Shown: piece by piece, positions 1-6,301 of the stretch
How positions within the stretch are numbered: position 1 is the stretch's first letter
Layout: each line of letters opens with the position of its first letter
Assembly: GCA_029934775.1 (NCBI GenBank)
Contig: JAOZLO010000132.1
Span: 1-7,417 of the forward strand
DNA length: 7,417 bases
Direction: 5' to 3'
Source of the DNA: Desulfocapsaceae bacterium
GTDB lineage: Bacteria; Desulfobacterota; Desulfobulbia; Desulfobulbales; Desulfocapsaceae
The notes under the pieces: model-generated
Told to the model about the DNA's origin: nothing
The model's input: the letters and a program-made list of their open reading frames with translations, nothing else
Database searches by the model: none
Program-made: the position numbers and the translations under genes

Positions 1-497
1 ACCAGACTGGTATCAGGATCAATTCGTTTTAAACGAAGAGCAATATAATCAAGCAGTGCTTTTTCAGGACAGGCAATGAGACAGCTTTCGGCATGGTTTA
101 TAACATAAAGATTCACTCCTACAGCGTAAACGCTTTTATTCAGGTGGGAATATTCAAAATAACCGACAGGAGTTTTGAACACTTTATTCTTCTTGAATGT
201 TACGGCAGTGACAGTCTCTACCCGTTCGGGAATAAGGCCGTAAAAAGAGAGCGCATACTCAAGAGAAACATAAGACGGTCCATAGATCAGGTTGGAGAGT
301 ATTTTTTTTGAATACCCTGTAGAATCAAGCTCCTCAGCCCAGATATAAAGCCCTTTTTTGATTCTGACAATATACCCTTTTTTGATGAGTTGACCAATGA
401 ATCGACGCTTGTTAGCCTGCCCGACAATAGCCCCACTGAGACACTGATAGTCAAAGTATTTCGCAGATATGCTCTTTTTTAATGCAATAATATCCAT
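1..497 (-). CDS. AbiEi-family type IV antitoxin / transcriptional regulator (partial, C-terminus off the left edge)
   Basis: The minus strand is open without a stop from an ATG at 497 to the window edge, giving 165 residues of an unfinished protein. Residues about 1-52 resemble the small winged-helix of AbiEi-type antitoxins, ending in IVRIKKGLYIW. Next comes the family's hallmark stretch GPSYVSLEYALSFYGLIPE (residues 73-91), then ETVTAVTFKKNKVFKTPVG (94-112) and PEKALLDY (144-151). Known for the family: AbiEi neutralises the nucleotidyltransferase toxin AbiEii and represses its own operon by binding inverted repeats in the promoter. The toxin gene would normally lie immediately downstream, that is, to the left of this window, so its presence cannot be verified. 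No strong Shine-Dalgarno is seen; the only candidate is a GGA within the inverted repeat at 505-537. The gene could also be a solitary AbiEi-like regulator. The family call is confident, the toxin partnership is inferred. Confidence 0.85.
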   Translation of the reverse strand, partial: MDIIALKKSISAKYFDYQCLSGAIVGQANKRRFIGQLIKKGYIVRIKKGLYIWAEELDSTGYSKKILSNLIYGPSYVSLEYALSFYGLIPERVETVTAVTFKKNKVFKTPVGYFEYSHLNKSVYAVGVNLYVINHAESCLIACPEKALLDYIALRLKRIDPDTSL

Positions 498-679
498 TTT
501 ATATTCCAGTATGTTACATAAACAGTAACATACTGGAGTTTATTTTGTCCATAAAAAGTTTTCCGACTTGTCGGTGGCGTCCATAATGGTTGAATCTTTT
601 CTGTTCTTTTAGTAGGTTTCTGATCTTTTGGATACTAACCGGAATATCTTCCTTCTACCAATTACCAGCAAAACACATC
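498..679. other. Divergent intergenic region between the AbiEi-like gene and the chaperone operon
   Basis: This 182-base stretch must carry the promoters for both divergent genes. Besides the inverted repeat at 505-537, it holds a short dyad CCGACttGTCGG (563-574). A possible -10 CATAAT lies at 582-587, paired at 17-bp spacing with a poor -35 TTTTCC (559-564); this would point toward the Hsp70 gene but is weak. On the minus strand a -35-like TGGACA (546-551) points toward the AbiEi-like gene. No CIRCE element (TTAGCACTC-N9-GAGTGCTAA) and no sigma-32 style CTTGAA/CCCCAT pair was found, so classical heat-shock control of the chaperone operon is not visible. No coding potential was recognised here. 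Confidence 0.5.
505..537. promoter_or_regulatory. Perfect 13-bp inverted repeat, probable AbiEi operator
   Basis: The left arm TCCAGTATGTTAC (505-517) and the right arm GTAACATACTGGA (525-537) are exact reverse complements separated by the 7-base spacer ATAAACA. The left arm ends only seven bases from the minus-strand ATG of the AbiEi-like gene, so the repeat overlaps that gene's ribosome-binding region and probably its promoter. AbiEi proteins are known to bind inverted repeats upstream of their own gene, which makes this the natural operator. If transcribed, the same bases would fold into a 13-bp hairpin that hides the weak GGA ribosome-binding element. No T-tract follows on either strand, so it is not a convincing intrinsic terminator. 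Confidence 0.7.
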
Positions 680-2992
680 ATGAAAAAAACAATCGGTATT
701 GATCTCGGAACCACGAACTCTGTAGCAGCGATAAAAAAAGTGAACACTGAAGTGCTTAAAAATGGCGAGGGTGAACAGATCACTCCCTCATGCGTTACCG
801 TCAGGAAAAGAGTATTGCGTACGCCTGAGTTTATCGTTGGCCGTGATGCACTGGAATGGCTGCAGCAGGAGCCTGGTAACACGATCACAGCTGTCAAACG
901 GCTGATAGGCAGGAATTTTGATGACAGCGAAATGCAGGAGCTTATTGCGGGAAACAGTCTTCGCTATATGATTAAACCCCATTCACAGGGATCAAAAAAC
1001 AGTCTTGCCATCCTTGCAGCCGGTAAAGAGTTCACTCCCGAGGAGATTTCCTCCAAAATTCTTGAAAAAATCAAAAAGGATACTGAGACAGCTCTTGGTG
1101 ACGAGGTAGATTCGGCTGTAATAACAGTACCAGCTTATTTTAACGACAAGCAGAAACATGGAACCCGGATTGCGGCAGCCCTTGCCGGTCTCAAGGTGGG
1201 CCGTTTGCTGCCGGAACCAACTGCAGCAGCCATATCCTTCGGGGTGGATAATATCTCAGGAGAGGAAGGGTGCACTGTTCTGGTTTTTGATTTTGGCGGC
1301 GGAACTCTGGATCTCTCCATTCTCACCATCAGTGGAGGCCAAATTATCGAAATGGGCAAGGGTGGTGACATGTGGCTGGGTGGTGAAGACATTGACAGTC
1401 TCATTATTGAACATGTCCTTAAGGAAACTGCGAAAGAAGAAGAAATTGATGATATACACGCCCTGATAGACAACCAGGAGATTTCACGGAAAAACCGGTT
1501 TCTGGCTGAACTGAAGTCAACTGTAGAGAAAAGTAAAATTGCACTCAGTGATAAAACAGAAGCATTCATAGAGATTTTTGGTGTTCTGCTTGATAAGGAT
1601 GGTGACGCCTTTGATATTGAAGTGGAACTGAGCAGGAAACAGTTTAATTCCATGATAGCCCCCATGCTTTCGTCAATAATCCTGCTTGTGCGGCACACCA
1701 TAAATGGTGTGCGCTTTACCAATGATCTCATAGATAGTGTCCTTCTGGTGGGTGGCAGTTCCCGTATACCCGCAGTGATCAAGGCCCTGCAGGATGAGTT
1801 TGGCGAAGAGAAAGTGCTGCTCCATGACAGGCCTATGCTGGCAATTGCCGAAGGCGCAGCCATTCTCAGTCACCGTCTTGGTGATCAACTGGAATGTCCG
1901 GGATGCGGCCTGGAAGTCTCCCGGGAAAAAGCAGTATGCCCTCATTGCAGTTTTGATATAGACGCTCATACAGTAGATCAGGGACTTTTCGGTATTGTCC
2001 ATGCTGCAGCCCATGATTACTACATAAAACTTGAAAATGACCAGCGTTTCCTGCTGGTTGAAAAAAATACACCTTTACCCTGTTCAAATACAGAGATTTT
2101 TCAGCTTGTTGATGCAGAACAGGAACTGGTTCATATGAAGTTCTATAATGTTGTAAACGATAAAGAGGAAAGTATAGGTGATCTCTGGCTCGGCATTGAC
2201 AACCTGGAAGAGCCGGAAGAAGAGGATAAACCTTCACAGGTGGAGATCACTCTCAGCATAGATGAGAATAATCTTGTCTCTGTAAAGGCAACTCTTCTAG
2301 ATCAGCCTGATATTGGTATTTCCGGAACCCTCTCCCGTGGAAAAGCGGATGAAAAACTTTTTCTCTCTCTTGAACAGAGCATTAATAATGCTAACATAAA
2401 GGGTTATGACGAATTTGTTATTATTGATCTGCTGCGTCGAGTGCGATCAATTATTCACAGTATTCACGGTGTGGTCGATCCGGAAACGGAAGAAGTTGAT
2501 GAGCTTCTGTACAAAAAGGCTCAGAGTAAAATTGATAAAGCCGTTAAAATTGCAGATAGTAGAGAGGCACCGCGTACGAAAATATACTATGCCGAATCTA
2601 TGCTTAACACCTTTGGAATGTTGATTGACCCAATCCTGCAAAAACGTGTTTACAAGAGAATTGAACAATTACGGAGTGTTGATGACGATGGTTCCTATGA
2701 CCTGACCATGAAGGCACAAAAAAAGTTATCCGATATAATTAATGATGAAGATCTTAACGGTGTTAATCTGTTGATGAAAATGAACCAGGCCGCTGAATTA
2801 TGTCATAAAACAGATAAGACAAAATCGGTACAAATTTCGACTACCATTGATAAACTCATTCGTTTAATGATGAAAGGTAATAATCACGCTGCCGTGAACG
2901 AACTGTTGGAAACAACAATGCCCGAAGTTCGTAAAGTGTTTACTGATCATGACGGAACCCGAACGGAGATTCATAAGGATCTCCGTAAATAA
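680..2992 (+). CDS. Divergent Hsp70 (DnaK-like) chaperone with a zinc ribbon at the interdomain junction
   Basis: This 770-residue protein is an Hsp70-class ATPase. The nucleotide-binding domain (about 1-400) has the phosphate-1 motif IGIDLGTTNS (5-14), P151, EPTAAA from E179, the phosphate-2 motif FDFGGGTLD (203-211) and GGSSRIP (358-364). At 406-423 there is a four-cysteine ribbon, C-x2-C-x10-C-x2-C (C406, C409, C420, C423), in the place of the hydrophobic DnaK linker (VLLLDV in E. coli), which is absent. A recognisable but shortened substrate-binding beta domain follows (about 433-550, with KNTPLP from K462), then a long charged helical tail to 770; E. coli DnaK is about 638 residues. The ATG at 680 is chosen because it puts the canonical N-terminus at residue 1; no good Shine-Dalgarno precedes it, and in-frame codons back to a TTG at 590 look noncoding. 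The stop overlaps the next ATG (TAATG). It is likely a specialised, not housekeeping, Hsp70. Confidence 0.93.
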   Translation: MKKTIGIDLGTTNSVAAIKKVNTEVLKNGEGEQITPSCVTVRKRVLRTPEFIVGRDALEWLQQEPGNTITAVKRLIGRNFDDSEMQELIAGNSLRYMIKPHSQGSKNSLAILAAGKEFTPEEISSKILEKIKKDTETALGDEVDSAVITVPAYFNDKQKHGTRIAAALAGLKVGRLLPEPTAAAISFGVDNISGEEGCTVLVFDFGGGTLDLSILTISGGQIIEMGKGGDMWLGGEDIDSLIIEHVLKETAKEEEIDDIHALIDNQEISRKNRFLAELKSTVEKSKIALSDKTEAFIEIFGVLLDKDGDAFDIEVELSRKQFNSMIAPMLSSIILLVRHTINGVRFTNDLIDSVLLVGGSSRIPAVIKALQDEFGEEKVLLHDRPMLAIAEGAAILSHRLGDQLECPGCGLEVSREKAVCPHCSFDIDAHTVDQGLFGIVHAAAHDYYIKLENDQRFLLVEKNTPLPCSNTEIFQLVDAEQELVHMKFYNVVNDKEESIGDLWLGIDNLEEPEEEDKPSQVEITLSIDENNLVSVKATLLDQPDIGISGTLSRGKADEKLFLSLEQSINNANIKGYDEFVIIDLLRRVRSIIHSIHGVVDPETEEVDELLYKKAQSKIDKAVKIADSREAPRTKIYYAESMLNTFGMLIDPILQKRVYKRIEQLRSVDDDGSYDLTMKAQKKLSDIINDEDLNGVNLLMKMNQAAELCHKTDKTKSVQISTTIDKLIRLMMKGNNHAAVNELLETTMPEVRKVFTDHDGTRTEIHKDLRK
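1693..1712 (+). repeat. 20-base near-perfect palindrome in the Hsp70 coding region
   Basis: GCACACCAT (1693-1701) and ATGGTGTGC (1704-1712) are exact reverse complements separated by AA. It lies within the nucleotide-binding domain of the Hsp70 gene, encoding part of RHTINGVRF. It is a strong potential mRNA hairpin; no function is evident. Confidence 0.35.
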
Positions 2993-3912
2993 TGACGGAG
3001 GAGATTTCCTGCCCTGTATGTGATCGTCGCGGCTTGCTGCCGGATTGCAAATGCTGCCCCCAGTGCGATGCGGATTTGGCCTGTTTTCAGGATCTGGACA
3101 GGCTGCGCGCAGAAAGTGGTGCACCAGCCACAAAGGATTGTGCTGTTGATATCCCGACGAATCGTTTTGCCCGCATTTTCGTGTTTGCCTGTGTTTTCAG
3201 CGGAGTTATGGCAATTGCAGCCGTGTCGTTTTTTATGGGACGCTTTGACAGACGTCTTGCCGGAATGGATAAAACCATATCTGTGGCTACCCATGATAAG
3301 GGACTTCAACAGGATGTAGATACTGCTCATTTGCATATCAACAAGCTGGAAGTACATTACAAGGATTCTTTCTTTCGGCTGGAGAAAGCGGTAAAAGGCA
3401 ACGCTATCGAAATTGAACGTACCGGGGCCATGATTACGAATCTGGAAAAGGGTCTGGATAAACGCTTTGCGGCTGTTTTATCACAGCGGGCAGACATTAT
3501 CTCTCCTGCCGCTGTGAGCAAAATGACAGCTCCGTCTTGTCCTGATAATACTTTCCTCTATTATCCCCGGAAAACAGATACACTCTGGGCTATTGCCCAC
3601 CGTTTTTACGGAAATGGAAAATATTATCCCCTGATTATGGAACAAAATCCCCATCTTATAATCAGTAATATCACGGAAAAAAGCGAGATGCAGATTATTT
3701 CCAATCCTGACCCGGTAATACTCGCTGACATGTACTGCAGAAAAACAGAACGGAAAAAGGGGATACTGCTATGGCGACATGTTGTACAACCGGGAGAAAC
3801 ACGGGATTCCATTTATACCCGTTTTACAGCACCTGGTGCGCCCAGGCAGGTCTTCTTTGATACCGGCGCAAAGATTGTTCCCTTTGAAATGATAAAGATT
3901 ATTTTACGATGA
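2992..3912 (+). CDS. Zinc-ribbon, single-pass membrane protein with LysM-like C-terminal modules
   Basis: This 306-residue protein was not recognised as a named family, but its parts are clear. An N-terminal cysteine cluster, C7-x2-C10 and C22-x2-C25 with extra C19, C21 and C31, looks like a zinc ribbon of the CPxC type. One hydrophobic helix lies at about 59-83. A charged, probably coiled-coil stalk runs from about 86 to 165. A LysM-like module at about 188-236 contains DTLWAIAHRFYGNGKYYPLI, close to the LysM consensus. A more degenerate module at about 261-305 begins HVVQPGET. LysM domains usually bind peptidoglycan or other N-acetylglucosamine polymers. The simplest topology puts the ribbon in the cytoplasm and LysM in the periplasm, although basic residues just after the helix (R84, R87, R88) make this uncertain. 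Its ATG shares one base with the Hsp70 stop, which implies translational coupling and a joint role. Confidence 0.85.
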   Translation: MTEEISCPVCDRRGLLPDCKCCPQCDADLACFQDLDRLRAESGAPATKDCAVDIPTNRFARIFVFACVFSGVMAIAAVSFFMGRFDRRLAGMDKTISVATHDKGLQQDVDTAHLHINKLEVHYKDSFFRLEKAVKGNAIEIERTGAMITNLEKGLDKRFAAVLSQRADIISPAAVSKMTAPSCPDNTFLYYPRKTDTLWAIAHRFYGNGKYYPLIMEQNPHLIISNITEKSEMQIISNPDPVILADMYCRKTERKKGILLWRHVVQPGETRDSIYTRFTAPGAPRQVFFDTGAKIVPFEMIKIILR

Positions 3913-3944
3913 ATTTCCAATTGCAGGAAACACGATAACGAAAA

Positions 3945-6014
3945 ATGGCAAAGAAAAAATCAAACAGAAAACAGCAATCACCAAATGATATTCTTGAGCG
4001 AGCTGAAACGCTGTTTAAGAGAAAAAGCTTTCAGGCCGCCCTGAAAGAGTATAGAAAACTGGAAAGAATCATAAATCCGATATCAGAAACAGTAACCAGG
4101 CATATGGCCATTTGCAGGCAGGAACTGGTGGCAACCAGGGCCGGGAAGCTGGTAAAAGAAGCACGGCGTCTGCTTAAAAAAGGAGATCCGGATCAGGCCA
4201 GTCAATATTTTGAACAGGCCTTTGATCTCACCGGAGATAAACATCTTGCTGATGCAATTGCCGAACTGCAGACTGCTGCCAGTGGAAGAGATCTTATTGC
4301 CTCAGCAGATCAGGCTGAAGCGGCAGGTGATTACTCTGCCGCAGCGGAATATCTCGGCCGGCTTTATGCGATCCATCCAGACAATTCCCTGCTCTGTCAC
4401 CGTGCCCGTTGTCTTACTATGGCGGGACGGTGGCAACAGGCTGCTGCAACCTATGCTGGGGCGGATTATTCCGAAACGGTCGACATTTATAATCATGGCT
4501 TTACCCTGGCACGGCAACAAAAACACATTGAGTGCCTGAATCTCTGGCAGCAAATCCAATCTGAGCACTCAGATTTTACAGAGCAAAAAGAGGCGGTTCT
4601 CACACTCCTTCTGAAAGAAACAGAAGCCCGCCTTGATAAAGATCCTCCCGGGCGTGAGGCCGAGGTTCGGCAACAGATACAGACCCTTACCGGTTATGAA
4701 GATTCGCCTGCTGCCATGAAAATGCTCAGTCGTTGTCGTTCCCTTCGACTGGCAAGTCTCTGGCAGAAAAAAAGGATAAGAGAAATTGAAGAAATGAGCG
4801 ATGAAGATGATCTTCTGAACCTGACTGTTCTTGCCATCCATGCCAAAGCAGCTTACATCCAACTGAAGGCAGAAGGCTCACAGCTTTCTGCAGACACAGT
4901 TCAGAAATTTATTGATTTCTGGCTTTCCGCTCTTTTTAATCCCGTCTCAGGGGAGGTATGCAGATCGCTTTTTGATTCCGGTTTGGAACTGGTGAAAAAA
5001 TATGCTGGATATCATTCAGACATTGGCAAACAACTGATAAACCAATGGGAAGAGTCTTTTAATCTGTTAACCATTCTGGATACTCTTCGTACTGCAGGGT
5101 CCATCGACAGACCCACACTGCTGTTCACTCCGGCTCTGGCTCTGCAGACAGGTATCAGCAAGGACATTTTTTCACTGATCAGGGAAAACGAGGCAGCTTT
5201 CCCTGACAGAATAACCCTGCTGAACGCTGGTGCTGTCTATTCCCCGGGGGCGGCGCCCTTACTTCTGGTGCAAAAATTCGACCATGACAGGGCCATCGAG
5301 TCCCTTGATGAATTAGAAAAAGATACTAAGGATCCGTTTGTGTCCCACTCCGTTGAAATGGTACTGTTCGCATGCGGACTTCATGCCCTGCAGCAGAGAG
5401 ATTTCAAAAAAGCTGAAACAAGCCTTACAACTGCAGCACCACTGGTAAACCGGTTTGGAAAACTGAAAAAACAATTGCTTGCCATGCTTGACATTGAAGA
5501 AGACTGGGACGATAGGCGGCTCACTGTCTGTGTGAATATTCTATCTGCCTTGCAGAAAAGCTGTCCATCTGGAGAAATCGACAACGCTCTCTGCCGGGTT
5601 ATGACCAGGCATGCAGTTGAGCTTTTTAACAAAAAAAAGATGAATGTCAGAGTTCTGGTCAAATCTCTTAAAAAAGCTGCTGCTCTTAGCCCGGGGGATG
5701 AATTCACCATATTTCAACTGAATGATGCCAGGTGTAAAATGGAAATGACCGAACTCGACAAGCTTTTTGTCCGGTTTAAGTTGTCTGCGGCAAGCAACCT
5801 CGCAGCAAAAAGTCGATTTTCAGACGTACGTGAATTGTTTTTTGAATTTATAGATCAGGTTTGCGAGCAGACCAGGAATCAGTATGATGATCAACCTGAT
5901 GCTGATTTAATAGTGTTCAAAAAGCTTCTCCTGCATGCTGCCCGGGTGGATCAGCTGCACCCGGTGGTTGCTATGCTGGAAAATGAAATAGCTCAAAAAG
6001 AGGAATGGAAATGA
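3945..6014 (+). CDS. TPR / helical-repeat protein
   Basis: This 689-residue, almost entirely helical protein starts with a lysine-rich head (MAKKKSNRK). Tetratricopeptide-like repeats are visible at about 13-45 (AETLFKRKSFQAALKEYRKL), 70-103 (ARRLLKKGDPDQASQYFEQA), 115-148 (ADQAEAAGDYSAAAEYLGRL) and 150-200, with a further one at about 470-500. The middle and C-terminal parts look like degenerate alpha-solenoid with no recognisable catalytic motif. No signal peptide or membrane segment is seen, so it is probably cytoplasmic. TPR proteins usually act as binding scaffolds, and in eukaryotes some dock onto Hsp70; here a scaffold or client-adaptor role for the neighbouring Hsp70 is inferred. It begins 32 bases after the upstream gene with only a weak AGGAAA some distance upstream. 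It ends in an ATGA overlap with the J-like gene. Confidence 0.85.
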   Translation: MAKKKSNRKQQSPNDILERAETLFKRKSFQAALKEYRKLERIINPISETVTRHMAICRQELVATRAGKLVKEARRLLKKGDPDQASQYFEQAFDLTGDKHLADAIAELQTAASGRDLIASADQAEAAGDYSAAAEYLGRLYAIHPDNSLLCHRARCLTMAGRWQQAAATYAGADYSETVDIYNHGFTLARQQKHIECLNLWQQIQSEHSDFTEQKEAVLTLLLKETEARLDKDPPGREAEVRQQIQTLTGYEDSPAAMKMLSRCRSLRLASLWQKKRIREIEEMSDEDDLLNLTVLAIHAKAAYIQLKAEGSQLSADTVQKFIDFWLSALFNPVSGEVCRSLFDSGLELVKKYAGYHSDIGKQLINQWEESFNLLTILDTLRTAGSIDRPTLLFTPALALQTGISKDIFSLIRENEAAFPDRITLLNAGAVYSPGAAPLLLVQKFDHDRAIESLDELEKDTKDPFVSHSVEMVLFACGLHALQQRDFKKAETSLTTAAPLVNRFGKLKKQLLAMLDIEEDWDDRRLTVCVNILSALQKSCPSGEIDNALCRVMTRHAVELFNKKKMNVRVLVKSLKKAAALSPGDEFTIFQLNDARCKMEMTELDKLFVRFKLSAASNLAAKSRFSDVRELFFEFIDQVCEQTRNQYDDQPDADLIVFKKLLLHAARVDQLHPVVAMLENEIAQKEEWK
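5942..5964 (+). repeat. GC-rich stem-loop near the 3' end of the TPR gene
   Basis: CCGGGTG (5942-5948) and CACCCGG (5958-5964) are exact reverse complements around a 9-base loop. The hairpin lies inside the TPR coding sequence, about 47 bases before the start of the J-like gene. It has no following T-tract, so it is not a terminator. It might affect ribosome traffic or mRNA stability for the two downstream genes, or be chance. Confidence 0.35.
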
Positions 6015-6301
6015 ACCCTTATGAGGTGCTTGCCATAAGCCATGGTGCAACGCCGCGTGATATTGTCCAGGCGGCGGCCATGGCTTTGCGTGAAAAAAAA
6101 TATTCTGCCTGGGAGATTGCTGAAGCGAGGAAGCAGCTTATGGATCCTGAAGCAAGGATAATTCTTGATTTCGTTCATTATATTGACATTGAGCCGTTGA
6201 TAAAACCAGGGAAAGGAAATGACAGTACAGACCCCATAATAATATTGACTGATGGCTCAAAAGAGCTGGAGCGACTGACGATTTTTGATTCTCAGACATG
6301 A
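6011..6301 (+). CDS. Degenerate J-domain (DnaJ-like) protein lacking HPD
   Basis: This 96-residue protein opens like a J-domain: helix I NPYEVLAI (2-9), helix II ATPRDIVQAAAMALREK (13-29), and a helix III-like stretch (35-57) containing EARKQLMDPEARIILDF, which matches the usual pattern of Ala, Leu, Asp-Pro, Arg and a final Asp-Phe. The segment between helices II and III is shortened to KYSAW and has no His-Pro-Asp, the motif canonical J-proteins need to trigger Hsp70 ATP hydrolysis. The tail (about 58-96) is unrecognised. The ATG at 6011 is preferred over 6005 because AAGAGGA (about 5998-6004) sits at proper spacing from it and its ATG overlaps the upstream TGA. Position between the Hsp70 and GrpE genes supports the J-like call. 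It may be a non-catalytic Hsp70 adaptor. Confidence 0.75.
   Translation: MNPYEVLAISHGATPRDIVQAAAMALREKKYSAWEIAEARKQLMDPEARIILDFVHYIDIEPLIKPGKGNDSTDPIIILTDGSKELERLTIFDSQT

Noticed and set aside
93..311. 72-residue plus-strand reading frame
   Set aside because: It is antisense to the AbiEi-like gene, whose minus-strand translation has clear family motifs.
590..679. A 30-residue hydrophobic N-terminal extension of the Hsp70 from a TTG at 590, which would look like a signal anchor
   Set aside because: The ATG at 680 gives the canonical Hsp70 N-terminus (MKKTIGIDLGTTNS), the upstream start is a TTG without a Shine-Dalgarno, and this stretch most likely holds the promoter or leader.
498..679. Heat-shock control (CIRCE or sigma-32 promoter) of the chaperone operon
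   Set aside because: Neither the CIRCE inverted repeat nor a properly spaced CTTGAA/CCCCAT pair is present.
1135..1863. 242-residue minus-strand reading frame
   Set aside because: It is a mirror of the Hsp70 coding strand, serine/arginine-rich and without any recognisable domain.
3909..3938. Nine-codon frame (ATGA overlap with the membrane protein stop) before the TPR gene
   Set aside because: It is too short to support as a gene; at most it could help ribosomes reach the TPR start, and there is no evidence for that.
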